NCBI RefSeq assembly: GCF_004337985.1
Contig: NC_043742.1
Span: 4,949,259 to 5,013,258 of the forward strand
Direction of reading: 5' to 3'
Source: Pyricularia pennisetigena
Taxonomy: Eukaryota > Ascomycota > Sordariomycetes > Magnaporthales > Pyriculariaceae
Length of the DNA: 64,000 bases
In this document: positions 47,299-60,600 of the stretch, piece by piece
How positions within the stretch are numbered: the stretch's first letter is position 1
How the letters are laid out: each line of letters opens with the position of its first letter
Translations under genes and position numbers: made by a program
Notes under the pieces: generated by a model
What the model was told of the DNA's origin: nothing
The model's database searches: none
The model's input: only the letters and a program-made list of their open reading frames with translations

Positions 47299-48301
47299 TC
47301 AGCATTCAGCACATTTAGGCGACAGCCGTAGGATTTGGGTCATCTCGGCCGTTCTGGGCAAATGAAAGGGGCACATGTGGCGCGGGCTTGCTGAACACAA
47401 CCAACATTTGTTATAAAAAAAAAATAAAAAAATAAAAAAAAAGAACTTACTAGAGAAGCAGTAGTCCTCCCTTGTCCAATGCTTCATGCGCTCATTGCGG
47501 AAGTGGTCGAAATCCCACTCCTTGTCCTCGAGTAAAGCTTTGTCTCTGAAGACGTACGTGTTGGTTTCGACTTCGGCGCCCTCGACGTTACCTTCTCCCT
47601 TGTCGACCCCGACCTTCTCCAGCAGCTTGACCTTGACCGGTAGACGGTCATACTCGCTTCCCTCAAAAAAGTCGAGCTTGACGAGGTTGGCCTCTGTCAA
47701 ACCCGTGACGTAGGTTCCGCGCACCGTGTGCTCGGCATCAGGTACGATACCCGGATAGTCGGCGTTCCTGAGGAGGGTTTCGTTCAAGTTTGAGTTCCGT
47801 CAGTCGTTGCAGAAGTTCCTTGCGAACAGTTATTCCGTCCTGGTTGGCAGTCTGGAAAAGCTGGGTGGTTTTCTATGCTGCCCATGCTGCCTTCAAGGGC
47901 TGCCCTGGTATTGCTCCTAGTCTGTACGAAACGTGCACACTCACTTGACCCTTCGTCGACAGTAACCATGCAGGATGGCAGGACGGAAAGTGTACTCGGA
48001 CTTGAGTGCCTGCGGGGGGTCGGCCATACGGAAACAGACCGTGAAGAAGACCTCGGAGGCCATCTACCGCTCCGGCGGGTCAGAGACTCCTTTGGTTAAT
48101 ACTACCGAGTTCCAAGACTTTGCTGACTACGCCTTACCAAGGTACCTGCGTCTTATTGTCAGCGTGAATGCGGCGTAACGTAAGAGTCGAGGCCTCGGTT
48201 TCTCGGGAGATAAATATGCCATGTGTTACGTTACCATAGAAGAAGGCCGTGTAGGTCTTGGGCGTCTCGGCACCACCGTTCGAACTAGGAGTCTCAGTCA
48301 T
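47299..48301 (-). CDS. AIG2-like (gamma-glutamylcyclotransferase fold) protein
   Basis: Five exons on the minus strand: 48301-48235, 48145-48138, 48063-47945, 47767-47451 and 47390-47299, giving 200 residues. Family marks are TAFFYGTLMASEVFFTVC at the start of the fold, FRPAILHGYCRRRVKNADYPGIVPD, RGTYVTGLTEANLVKLDFFEG and SEYDRLPVKVKL. The GTL block binds substrate carboxylates and the Glu in FFEGSEYDR is the likely catalytic acid. Family members act on gamma-glutamyl compounds or gamma-glutamylamines; the substrate is not known here. Exon 2 is just 8 nt (GTACCTTG) and supplies Gly-Thr-Leu of the motif together with the exon 1 G. The last intron (60 nt) is a multiple of three with no stop, so the C-terminal end is less certain. 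Confidence 0.83.
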
Positions 48302-48928
48302 GTCTGCTGCTCCTCAAAAATATCGAAGAAAAAAACTGCTCCCTTGCTCTCTATTTTCTTTTTCTTTTTTTACACTAGATTCCCGAGCTGGGCGTAGTGG
48401 CTGCCTGATGCCTTGCGGTTGCGGTGGTTTGTTGATCGATAATCACCAAGTTAAGCGACTCCGGTGATCGGATGCCCGCTGTTATCTAGAGTCATAGAGT
48501 CAAGTGCCAAGTCGAGTCGCTAATCGTAGAGCTGAGGAGGGCAAGAGTATTGTGGTATTGTTCACATGTCAGATCACAATATAGGTGTCTATTCAGCAAA
48601 GCCTCTAAAATACTCTCGAACAGATGTGCATATTATATTTCAACCTTTTGAGGTTAAGCCATATCGAATAGCAAGCAGACAGAGAGCATGACAAACTGCT
48701 GGCCCGGGCCCGACAACGCTGACTAGTGAAGCATCAGTGTGGGGAAGAAGGTAGCAGAATTTGGCGGGGTCTAACAATTAATTACCAAACATAACTTTCC
48801 TTCCAAGAGTAAAAGAACACAAAACCAACAAACGAAAAATGGCAACAGCTCTTGGAACCAAACGGTAAATATTTACAGCCAGTGCAAAAATCAATCAACC
48901 GCATATACATCTTGACCAGGCGACCGTC
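48302..48928. other. Divergent spacer, AIG2-like and YIH1
   Basis: About 630 nt between genes read away from each other; promoters are expected. No gene is supported. Confidence 0.5.
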
Positions 48929-49810
48929 ATGTCAGAGGAGTTAAAGGATGAGGTGGAGGCCCTGAATTCCATCTATGGGGACGGGACGTTAGTAGCAGCA
49001 TCGGACAATAACGGCAACGATGCCGAGGCCGCCGACGCCTACATTCTCAAAATTCCAGGCGAGGGAGAGACGTCTTCTCTGCGTCTTGAGTTCCCCGCCC
49101 GATATCCAGACGAGCCCCCATCTGTTCTGGGCACCCACAGCTCGGGCGGCCAGAACCGACCGCGCGGCGCCGCGGCTCGTGACCTTGAACTATTCCGTGA
49201 CGCGCTCGGCCGGGTATTCCAGCCCGGCAACGTCTGCCTCTTCGATGCACTAGAAGAGCTGGCAAGACTGACCGAAGAGCTGGGCATCAACGATGCTCAG
49301 CCGCCAGAAGCGGACGAAGACGGCGCAGAGGAGGAAGGCAACTCCACGGCGCCGCGCAAGTTTTCGGCCCCAGAGGATGCCCTGGGCCCGGAACCCCCCT
49401 GGATCATGTCCGACGTCTACGTAGAGATGAAGTCCACGTTCATCGCCCGCTGTGCCCACGTCACCTCGGCGGCCCAGGCCGAGTCGTACGTCGGCCATCT
49501 CCTCGCGACGGACAAGAAGGTGCGCGCGGCGACGCACAACATGACGGCTTGGCGGATCCGTGGTCAGGACGGCAAGACCTCGTTCCAGGACTGCGACGAT
49601 GACGGCGAGACCGCCGCCGGCGGGAGGCTGCTGCATCTGATGCAGCTCATGGACCTGTGGGATGTCATGGTCGTCGTGACGAGGTGGTATGGTGGCCAGA
49701 AGCTCGGACCTAGGAGGTTTGCAGTCATCAACCAGGTTGCCAGAGATTCGTTTGTCAAGGCTGGCTTGGTTCCTGAGGCGTCTGGTAAGAAAAAGGGGCC
49801 GGGCAAGTGA
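48929..49810 (+). CDS. YIH1: Yih1/IMPACT, regulator of Gcn2 activation
   Basis: Single exon of 293 residues. The RWD domain covers about residues 1-115 (SEELKDEVEALNSIYGDG, then the FPARYPDEPPSV block with its YPxxxP turn). An acidic linker follows at about 122-140. The C-terminal IMPACT/UPF0029 domain covers about 155-285 with MKSTFIARCAHVTS, ATHNMTAWRI, DDDGETAAGGRLLHLM and VVVTRWYGGQKLGPRRF. In yeast, Yih1 competes with Gcn2 for Gcn1 and so dampens the amino-acid starvation response; it also binds actin. Start chosen because SEELKDEVEALNSIY is the usual N terminus. The C terminus is basic and Gly/Lys-rich. The next gene faces it tail to tail, 185 nt away. Confidence 0.93.
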   Translation: MSEELKDEVEALNSIYGDGTLVAASDNNGNDAEAADAYILKIPGEGETSSLRLEFPARYPDEPPSVLGTHSSGGQNRPRGAAARDLELFRDALGRVFQPGNVCLFDALEELARLTEELGINDAQPPEADEDGAEEEGNSTAPRKFSAPEDALGPEPPWIMSDVYVEMKSTFIARCAHVTSAAQAESYVGHLLATDKKVRAATHNMTAWRIRGQDGKTSFQDCDDDGETAAGGRLLHLMQLMDLWDVMVVVTRWYGGQKLGPRRFAVINQVARDSFVKAGLVPEASGKKKGPGK

Positions 49811-49995
49811 TTGAATCACTTGGACTGAGTATGCCATTGCCAAATAAGCAGCTTGGTTTGGGTCAAACTTCCATTGGTTGGATACTACGAAACATTCCAA
49901 GAATGCTGTTCACGACACAAATCATTGGTAAGCAATTATTCTTTTGTGTTTGCCCTATCCTATGAATGCATTCTTATATGACTCTTGTTCCGGGA

Positions 49996-51388
49996 CTAGC
50001 TATCTCCCGATAACAGAGGACCCAATATTTCGATGGCCTTGGCCGACTGCTCTCGCGACAGTATTACTGCACCTGCCCTCGCTGTCGATAAATAGGACAA
50101 CTCGGGGCCCTCATCAGACATCTCTCGAGCCAACCTCCCTGCCACTCCCGAAACGATACCTGTCGCCTCAAGGGGCAGTGATGCCAGGTCCAAGAATATC
50201 GGGGCGAGCTCCCCTCCTGCCTCTCCGATAAGCGACTCGCCAAACATGGGGACCAGCGCCTTGTCGAGAAGCAGAGATGGCGGATCATCCTGTGCCAACG
50301 TAACGGACAGGAACTTTGGTTGAGTTGCCAGCGCCGCCACTAGACACGTGTATAGGCGCGTGTCAACCGTATCCACCCATGTCCGTTGGGAGTGCCCGTT
50401 ACTGTACCCATTGCCCGTGTTCATCCTACTGAGCGACGGGCGGTTGAGGTGCGCTGTCGGGGATGCAGCCGATATCTCGCCATCAAGGCGATGCGACGAC
50501 GTCTCGTGCCCGGAGCAATGCACCAATCTCAGACTGGTGTCCACTTTCGGCTGCACGCTCTGCTTTTTGAGCAGAGCGAATGTGCGCTCCTGCAGTTCGT
50601 CGGCATTGGAAGGTAACGACGACTCCGGGATGGCATTATCGTGCTCGTTGTAACTCCCTCTCCTACTTACCATGGTGCTGCCGGCACCACTGTTGACGTG
50701 CGAGTTCAGGTACGAGCCCAGTCCGGACCGCGGCAGTGACATCATGGAGGACGAGTCGCCATGGTCGGTAAACTCGAACCCCCTGGCCAGGAGGGCTTGC
50801 ACGACGTTCTTTTTATCCTTGCTCGGTACCAAGATAAAGTCGGAATAGTACGTCGTGATGAAAAAGATGGAAATTCCCGCGAGGGCCAGCGGCGAGGACA
50901 GGTCGACGACTCGGGACCCAGCATCCATGCCGGCACTTATAACGCACAGTGCCACGTACGACTCCTTTGAGATGGAAACCTTCTCCTTGATGGCCTGGTT
51001 GAGCTTTTGGAGAGCTGGCTCGAACACGCTATTTGCCCATGTCGTCTGGCACACGACGGAGCACTCGATGGGTGTTATGCTGACATTGAGGAATGGCCGC
51101 TGATCACTGGAGCCTAGTTGAGACCAGCTTCGGCTCGAATTGCTCGCGACTGGGCTGCCATTGCCCTGGTCATCTTCTTGCTGAAGAATAGACTCCTTTT
51201 GGGGTAGAAGAATCTGAAGTATTGGTTGGAGAAGTGTAGGGTAGAGGTTCAGTGGGATATGAATTAGGCTGAGCTCGCCATCCTGTAATATGCGTTAGTG
51301 GGTGACAACAATGCCGTGTAACCTTTTTTTTTTTTTTTTTTGGATATACCGGCATAGATCTTACTAGAAATGAGACTTGCGCATTCAT
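49996..51388 (-). CDS. ACT-domain protein, CASTOR-like
   Basis: Two exons, 51388-51365 (8 codons) and 51282-49996, across an 82-nt intron with a T-rich stretch; 436 residues. The protein starts MNAQVSFL|DGELSLIHIPLNLYP, a pattern of the CASTOR/ACT_7 family. The clearest block is a double-glycine-free ACT-type segment at about residues 110-180 (SYVALCVISAGMD, SSPLALAGISIFFITTYYSDFILVP, NVVQALLARGFEF). Two or three further ACT-like units are likely, with a Ser-rich linker at about 195-300 and the C-terminal segment SVTLAQDDPPSLLLDKALVP. In animals CASTOR1 binds arginine and regulates GATOR2; a role in amino-acid sensing here is inference. ACT domains generally bind amino acids. Confidence 0.72.
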
Positions 51389-54300
51389 CCTGGATTTGGA
51401 GAAAGCAAAAGTTCAAATACGACTGAGAGTTGAGTACAAAAAGAAGACAACCAATAATGCGGACGATATCGGAGGACGGCGCGGGAGTCAAGTTAGAATA
51501 CCAAAGAGGTGTTCGAGTGGGGTAAAGTGACTAAAAGATAAGGGCTGGGGATAGCTGATTTCTCCGGTTTGAAGATGTGGTGGTGGTCGTTATCTCGGCT
51601 TCTGACTTCCCCTTATTTCTCCCATAACCCATCAATAAATTGACCTTGGACTAGTACAGTCAAAGCGCTGAATAAGTGATGGGTTACACCATGGACAAAA
51701 GTCTCTTCTCTCTCTCTCGGTCGTCTCCGCGGAGTAAAGCCAGGGATCTTATGATGCCATTCATCTGTGAAGAGACGAAGGGTGGTTTTTCACAGGGTAT
51801 TTAAGGTTTGAGGGACTCGCTCCACATATCGGCACATCACGCTCACTATGCCATGGGGGGACCCTGGGATGGTTATGACGAGCGTGGTGGTCTTTTGATA
51901 TGGAAATTAGGTAGGATTCGCAAGGGAAGAATGTGGGAACCAAAAAAGAACTTGATTATGCACTGATGTGAATCGCGTAGGCTGGGCAGCGGGTGCGATA
52001 GAATGGAAGCTAACCGAACTGGTGGCTTATATGCCAAGTGGGTAGGTAGCAAGGGAAAAAAAAATACCATACAACACAAATATCGAGACTATCGCCGATG
52101 CAAGCCTGCGCGCCTCCACGTTGTCCTCGTGCCCTGCCGAAACACGGAAATCCTTGACGCTAACAAAAGCAAGGGGAGTGTCAGGCCCGGTTGACCACTG
52201 CATCTAATCCGTAGGTTAGGTACGTCGACAGCCAGTAAGATACTTGGACTGCTAGATAGACTAGTACCCCCATCCCTACGTACATACTATAGCACATACA
52301 TACATAGCCGACGGGAATTGATCTACCGAGTTAATCGGCCTAATATTATGGATGGAACCCAGATAAGGATTCGATACAATGCGTGCGGTGACGCACGTAA
52401 TATGTAATATGCACTCGGGCGGGGGGACCCTTGCCTCACGACAGCAAGCTTGGAAATGGAATATGGTGCAAGACGACTTGCTTACTCTGTATAGCCAATA
52501 CGTGGTAAATTACATGCTCTCCAAACTCGCATCACTGCCTTTGTTCACCAAGTCAGTGCTTGAAAGAAATGGTAGTGTGCATGACGGACTGTTTTACCCC
52601 GCAGCAAATCCCCAAGGCTTAGGTACTCACCTCGACTAGCTAATACACCTGGAGGCTACATAGTTCGAACTACTTCCAAAGTAAAACTGCACTTGGAAGA
52701 ACCGACCTGTCTGAACCCACGCAATGGGACGGATTGCTGAAGATCGGCCCTAGACATATCGGCGAAAAGGACAGATGTGCGTCTTGATTCGTGGACATTA
52801 TAGAAAAAAACAAATAATTTGGGGTAGCTGCGATTGATAAAATGGAGGTTACCCCGCGCTGCTGTTGAGTACCGTCATTATCTGCACGTTTGTGGCTTAT
52901 GTTGGAGATCTGCAGGGCTTCACTCAAAAGGAGCGATAAAGCACGACATCTTTTGAATATTTTGTACCAATTTGCTGACGTAGAAATTGTACACTGTTGA
53001 CAGGGACTTCGGCTGATCTGTCGGCTATTGTCGGTTTGCCCAGAAAATCCCGTACTCCATCACATTATCACTACAGCAAGCAAATGTGACAGCGAACCGT
53101 ACCCATGGGCTGGGAACACGAGAATGCTGCCATCATCGTACATGTACATGATTGTCAGCAAGCACGATTGTGACTGCCCCCGCGTTTGTCTGCAGTGAGC
53201 ACAGGCTACAGTCACATCAATATAGCACTCGTGCTAAGGGTGTGAACCAAATATGATGGGGGTTCAGGTTCAGCAAAGCCGGTTCCACGATGCGAATGAT
53301 GCCAAAAAGAGGCAAGCTGAATGCATCTTCTACCATGCGTGTGCCCCAAAGCTTGGCAGTCGATCACTGGAGATGATCGATGCTGATATCAGCCGCTTGC
53401 CCATCGCCGAGAATATGCGATGCGGCTGACAGGCCGTCATGCGTGACTTGATAGGAGCCGTGTTTCTGGATTGCTACAATTTGCTCCAGTTATTTTATCG
53501 AGGCATGTGTGTACTATGCAGATGTGCTGTAGGTAATTGAGGCAGCTGCGCACCATGTGTTTGTTGTATGATAAGGTAGGTAGCATGCACTCCCGGATAC
53601 ATTTATTATTTTAGCCTTACAAAAATCAAAACAAAAACAAAAAAAACAAAAAAGAAAGGTATGAAAAAGCAAAAAGAGCGTTGGTGTCATGCATCACGAC
53701 GCTGAGAGTTGCTGTTGGTTACCTAGACAGTACGACGGTGCGGAGTATTGTTATGGATCCACCTAGGGCTAGGTACCCAGGTACTCGCCATCACCTAGGC
53801 GTGCATTCCCTTGTATTATGGGTGCTTGCAACCACTTTCCAGGCCTATCTTGTAAGTAATTTCATCGACATTTGGGTTGATAGTAGTTGCTTACGTTAAT
53901 GATAAGAGTCGGGGAAGCTATTGTGGAGTTTGCAGTGGAGGTGATTGCAAGCTTAAATCTGACATTGGACAACCTTGATTACCTCATTTACAGACTACGT
54001 AAAGAATCCAAGTTGTATCAGCTAAGGTAAACTATTCTGTCTCTCCATCACGTGACATTACCCCAGGAACGGACCCTTTGGCTTACCAGGATTCCTGTGC
54101 GACAAACCGCCGGGGCCCCGCTATTCTGGGCCGGAAGATTGATGATCCACGCCTAGCGCAAATTGATTTCGCGACTGGCTCGCCCAGTTCGCGGTTTCTC
54201 GAAATTTTCCCTTCCAAGCTACCTCGAGCTGCGCATTGAATTGACAGGTCGACCGACGTAGGCGTGGGGTTGATTTTACGAATGGCAATATCAGTCTGAG

Positions 54301-54674
54301 CACCGGATAGAAACAATTCAAACCGCACTTTTTCTTTTTTGCTCTTTTAATGATCTAGAGATCTATGTCACCATACGAAGTAGTTTAATTCAACACTGAG
54401 AAACTACACAGACCTGTGTTGCAGGTCCGAATCACAGTTCGCAAGGTATCCACTTGCGCGCGGCCGCAGCGGTGCTCTTGTCTACTTAACGCGAGGCTGT
54501 GATGAAATTCAGCACCATAAATTGAGCAAAAAGGTGCAAGGTCACCACCACCATTTTCCACAACCCACACGATTTTCGACGCGTCACTCCATCGAGCCGC
54601 GCCATCAGCGGTATTGTCGAACCGCCCATGCCTTGTCGACATCGGCGGCGTGACAGGCAAAGCTTGACGTAGCC
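51389..54674. other. Divergent spacer, 3.3 kb, before TRA1
   Basis: No supported gene. Contains A-rich runs near 53620-53660, CATACATA-type repeats near 52285-52305, and short palindromic stretches. Both flanking genes read away from it, so promoters lie at each end. Confidence 0.5.
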
Positions 54675-57600
54675 ATGTCGGCCGCCGTGCTGGACGAGGC
54701 CGTAAAGCGGCTAGCCTCGCCAGAGACAGGTAGGCATGCTCTGCAAAGACAGGCGCAATCCACCCCGATGCGCATTCTTGGTGTGTATTGTTTTTCTTCT
54801 TGGACTGACCCTGATATTTGAACAGACCCGAAACTGAAGCTCGAGGCCGTCACAAACCTCCGCGACACCCTCGATCATTATGTCCAAGGCACGATTTATC
54901 CAGCTTTCCTCAAACGGGTTATGCCCGCCTTCATCAACGTGTTGAGGGGGCCGCCTGTATTCCAGAGCGCCGCAATAGAACAGGTATGCGCACCTGCACC
55001 CCAGAGATGGCCCGTCTCCCCGATTGACTGTTCGCTTGCTTACTGGACGTGTTCACGCAGAGGATACGAATATGTACTCTCGAGATCATCCACAGGCTTC
55101 CCACACATCCTAGCCCTCCCGAACCCTTTGAACCGTACGCCGAAGAGGTCGTCGAACTCCTCACGAACCTCGTCCGCACAGACAACGAAGACAACGCGAC
55201 ATTATGCGTCAAAATCATATCAGATATCATGCGCCATCAGCACAAGACGATAGGGTCAAAAGTACAATCGTTCCTCAGCTTGATACAGGAGCTGTTCGAG
55301 CAGATGGAACAAGTTGTGCGCGAGCAACTCGACAGCGGATCAGCGAGTGCCGGCGCACCAGGGGCACCTGCAACACCTTCAGGATCGCAGACGAACTTCC
55401 AGCAGTCGGGACCTGCATCGCCGGTCGCGCCGGCCCCGGACTTCGACCAACAACAGAACTCACGACCGCTTTTGCGGGGTATGCAGTCGTTCAAGGTGCT
55501 CTCGGAATGTCCCATCATCGTGGTCTCGATTTTCCAGGTGTACCGATCGACTGTGCCGCAGAACGTCAAAGCGTTTGTGCCCCTGATCAAAGGCGTTCTA
55601 TGCTTGCAGGCAAAGGCGCAGGAGCAAGCTCATGCTGAGGCTGCGGCCAAAGGAACCATATTTACGGGCGTCAGTCCGAACATTAAGAATAGGGCCGCTT
55701 TTGGCGAGTTCATTACAGCGCAGGTTAAAACTATGAGCTTTCTGGCATACCTCCTTAGGCAGTATTCGCAGCAGCTTACCGACTTCCTGCCGACCCTGCC
55801 CGACATAGTTGTGCGCTTACTCAAAGACTGTCCGAGAGAGCGCTCAAGTGCGCGCAAGGAACTTCTCGTTGCGATCCGGCATATTATTAATTTCAATTTC
55901 CGGAAGATTTTCCTGCCCAAAATCGATGAACTGCTCGAGGAGCGGACACTAATTGGGGATGGCCTGACGGTCCACGAGACTATGCGTCCGCTGGCTTATA
56001 GCATGCTAGCTGATCTAATTCACCACGTCAGGGATAACCTCACCCCGGCGCAGATTCGCAAGACGGTCGAGGTTTATACGCGTAACCTGCAAGACACATT
56101 TCCAGGGACCAGCTTCCAGACCATGAGCGCCAAGTTGCTGCTAAACATGGCTGAATGTATCGCGAAGATGCCAAATAAGGTTGACGCTCGGCATTATCTC
56201 ATCATGATTCTGAATGCCATCGGAGACAAGTTTGCGGCGATGAACAGGCAGTACGACAATTCGGTCAAGCTGTCCAAGCTCCACCAGCAACAAGGGCAAG
56301 AAAAGGTCCCCGAATCATACCTGGCAGTCAGGGATCGCAAACCTGAGTGGGATGAGATTGACATCTTCAATGCAATGCCCATCAAGACTTCAAACCCTCC
56401 CCAAGAACGTGGCTCGGATCCGGTGGTGGACAACAAGTTCTTATTTAAGAACCTCATGAACGGACTCAAGAATACGTTCTATCAGCTGAAATCATGCAAC
56501 CCCGCCCAAGCCATCGACCCAACCAAGGCCCCCCAGCATTGGCAAGATGTTACCTACGGATTCTCAGCCGAGGAGGTTCAAGTTATCGTCAAGCTGTTTC
56601 GGGAGGGCGCTTTTGTTTTCAGGTACTACGAAGCCGAGAAGCCTGTACCCGATCCCAGTGGATCGACCTCAGTTGAGATGGCGAGCCTGTATATGGTCTC
56701 AAGTGGCAGAGAAGAAAAGGATCTCTTGGAGACATTTGCCACCGTGTTTCATTGCATAGATCCCGCTACTTTCCACGAGGTATTTCAGCAAGAGATGCCT
56801 CGTCTCTATGAAATGATTTTCGAACACCACGGCCTGCTCCACATCCCGCAATTCTTCCTCGCGAGCGAAGCGACGTCGCCCAGCTTTTGCGGGATGCTAC
56901 TTCGCTTCCTGATGGAGCGCATCGAGGATATTGGATCCGCAGACGTCAAAAAGTCGAGCATCTTGCTCAGGCTGTTTAAATTGGCATTCATGGCGGTCAC
57001 ACTCTTCGCAACGCAGAACGAGCCTGTTCTCCTCCCCCACGTCACCGACATCGTGACCAAGTCCATTGAACTTTCCACCCGGGCCGAGGAGCCCATGAAT
57101 TACTTCCTCTTGCTTCGGTCTTTGTTCCGGAGCATAGGCGGCGGCAAATTTGAGCATCTTTACAAGCAGATCCTACCACTCCTGGAGATGCTTCTTGATG
57201 TACTCAACAACTTGCTGTCAGCAGCAAGGAAACCGATGGAGCGTGACCTCTACGTTGAGCTCTGCTTGACAGTGCCGGCACGTCTTTCCAATCTTTTACC
57301 TCACCTAAGTTATCTGATGAGGCCGTTAGTGGTTGCACTACGTGCTGGTACAGAGCTAGTTGGACAAGGGCTTAGAACTCTAGAGCTGTGCGTCGATAAT
57401 TTGACCGCAGACTACCTTGACCCAATCATGGCTCCCGTGATTGACGATCTGATGACAGCCCTGTTTGAGCACCTCAAGCCACATCCTTACAGCCACTTTC
57501 ACGCACACACCACTCTGAGGATCTTGGGCAAGCTGGGCGGTCGAAACCGCAAGTTCCGAACCGACGCATTGCCCGTCACCTACCAACAATATGTCGACGA

Positions 57601-60600
57601 CAGGTCGAGCGTTGAGTTGCGATTGATGGGGTCAAAACATGATAGAGCCTTACCTATTGATATAGGAGTCGAACTCGCCATACAAAAGCTGATGGAGGGC
57701 CCCAGGCCTTCCAAAGCCCCTCAAGCCTCGAACAAGCAGCCAGACCCATACTACGTGAAGCATGCGCTTCATTACATCAAGTCTCAAGTGAAACTCAGGA
57801 TTGGCTTCGATCGCCTGCCAGACGATCTTCCAAGACTTGTTCGACTACAGGCTCAGGATTTGATGGCACGCAAGCTGGATGCCGACTTCTCTGCGTTTGA
57901 GTCCTCAGATCGCAGCCAGTCCATTGCGAAGAAAGAGGAACAAGACCAAGTCTTGAAGCGTCTACTCAAGGCATTGTTCTTTGCCGAATCGCTTCCAGAG
58001 TATGCAGATGACGTGGACGCTTTCTTAATGAACATTTGCCGCCACTTCACTATTCTTGAAGTGGGCCGCGGGCTTCATGAAACGAAGCGGGCAACGAACA
58101 CGACGTTTGACGTCAACTCCGGAGAAGGCAAGCTCTTCCTCGATACTCGTGTCCTCTCTGGAGCTATCCTGGACTCCCTTGCTTCTGAAAACCCCGACAT
58201 TCGCGCCGCGGCCCAGCGAGCTATTGGTGAAGTTTTCACAACTGCGGCAACGATTTTTGGCTCTCCGACTCATGTTTGGCGGCTGAATTTCTTCAATCAT
58301 CTTAGCTCCGCCTTTGCTCATGGATGCTATGAGGAAGAATGGTTCACAAAGACTGGCGCTACGCTTGGAATCCACACATTGCTGGCTGATGTTGAGCTTG
58401 GCGACGAGTGGGTTTCCATGAAGCAGATGGACTTCATCAGAGCGCTTCTATATGTGATTAAGGACATGCCACAGGATCTTCCTGAGAAGACGCGGCGGTC
58501 TGCCCAGGAGACGCTGGACGAGTTGCTCACAAGAGTCACCAAGAACATCAAATCAAAAGACGAAGTGATTGTGGCACCGCAGGTGGCAGGCCAGCCACAG
58601 CCTCCTAAGCTGTCACGCACCGCTCAAGTATGTCTTGCGCTCAACAATGAGCTTTCACACTCGAACCGCCACGTGAGGGAGACTGCCAAACGCTCGCTCG
58701 AGATGATCGCCAAGGCCGCGAACGCCGAGGTCTGGGAGTTGATCGCACCTTTCAAAGACCGCCTGCTCGGTCCGATCTATGGCAAACCGCTGAGAGCCCT
58801 ACCATTCCCAGTCCAGATCGGGTACATCGACGCGGTGACATATTATATGACACTCAAGAGCGACTTTGTTCAGTTTGATGAGCATCTCAATCGTCTCCTC
58901 ATGGAGTCACTAGCTCTGGCTGATGCCACGGACGAGTCGCTTGCAGGAAAGCCACAGGAGTTTCGCACACATCAGAACATTGTCAACCTCCGGGTTGCAT
59001 GCATCAAAATTCTGCGCACGGCCATGGGCTTTGAAGAGTTCATGAAGGGGCCTGCAAATGGTACGCGGACCAAGATTGTACAGATGTTCTTCAAGTGTCT
59101 GTACCAGGAACCAAAACCCACGATCGAGGCCGCGAACGAAGCACTCAAAGGTGTTCTCTACCCCACTAATAAGTTGCCCAAGGATCTCCTCCAGTCGGGC
59201 CTCAGGCCGGTTCTCGCCAGCCTTCAGAATCCAAAGCATTTGACCACACATGCTCTCGACAATCTTGCACGGTTGCTGCGTCTCCTGACGTCGTATTTCA
59301 AAGTCGAGATCGGGCATCGATTGCTTGACCACATCAAGAATCTTGTTGACCCAGGTTCATTGCAACAAATTTCGTTTACTTTCTTCGAGCAGCACCCGAC
59401 GATGAAGGTCATCGCATCAGTTTTTAACATTTTCCACGTCCTGCCCCCCGCTGCAGTGTTTTTGGAGCGTGTTACCGACACAGTCCTTGATTTGGAAGAA
59501 AAACTACGCCGGACACATTGCAGTCCGTTTCGTGAGCCGTTGTATAGGTACCTGAACAGGTATCCAACTCAGGTTTGGACTCTCCTTCTTGGAAGGATTG
59601 ATAACATTAAATATGGCCGCTTTTTGGCCCAAGTCCTGCGCGATAAGGAGAGCCAGCCGCTCAGGGACCACGCTTGTAGCCAAGTGGAAGAGTTGTTCAA
59701 GGCTTGCAGCTCTGTCATCAACGATGGGCGTGAAACGAGATACGCCGCTATTATCGAGACCATAAACGTGATCGACGCACTAGCTCAGTGGCCAGACTCA
59801 CAATCGTGGATGGACAAAAAGGAGCACCTCGCATGGCTCAAGCAGAATGGCAAGGACCTGGAGAAACACCTACGAAGTCATGATCTTCCTGCAGAACTCC
59901 GCCTTGCTGCAACCCAGGCTGGTGAGCAGCTCGTTAGTATCCTGACGAAGTCGCTGCAGCGGGCACCGAGGGACCTTGATGCGTTTTTCAGCCTAATCGA
60001 AGCCGTGACGAATGAAGAGTTCCGCTTGACGCAGACCTTGATGTCTCACATCTACAAGAACATAATATGCAACGAATCCATTGACTTCTGGCGAGCAGTT
60101 GTACTCCGCTGTCTTGACATCTATGCTGGGAGAACGGCAACACAGAAGACCAAACTCTTTCTCTTGCGCAATATCGTCAATCCCATATTTGCCATGGATG
60201 TCATGCGTCATTGGGATCAACTTGAGCAGGCCGGTGGCCAACGGCTTGTTGATCGCACTGTGATTGACTCGATAAACAACAAGATATGGAAGGTCAATCT
60301 CGGAGACCCTCAGGAAGATTTACAACAGCCCGGCATCGACCACACGCGCATGGAAGTGCTGCAGCTCTCTGCTTTCCTCGTCAAGTACCACCATGCCAAC
60401 CTGCAGGAGGCACGCAAGGACATAATTAGGTTTGGCTGGGCATACATCCGCCTGGACGATGTCATCAACAAGCATGCGGCCTATGTTGTTATTTCCTACT
60501 TCATCGCTCAATACGAAACGCCAGCCAAGATCGTCTCGCAAATATACTTCGCGCTCCTCAAAGTCAACCAGAACGAAGGAAGAACATTGGTCACTCAAGC

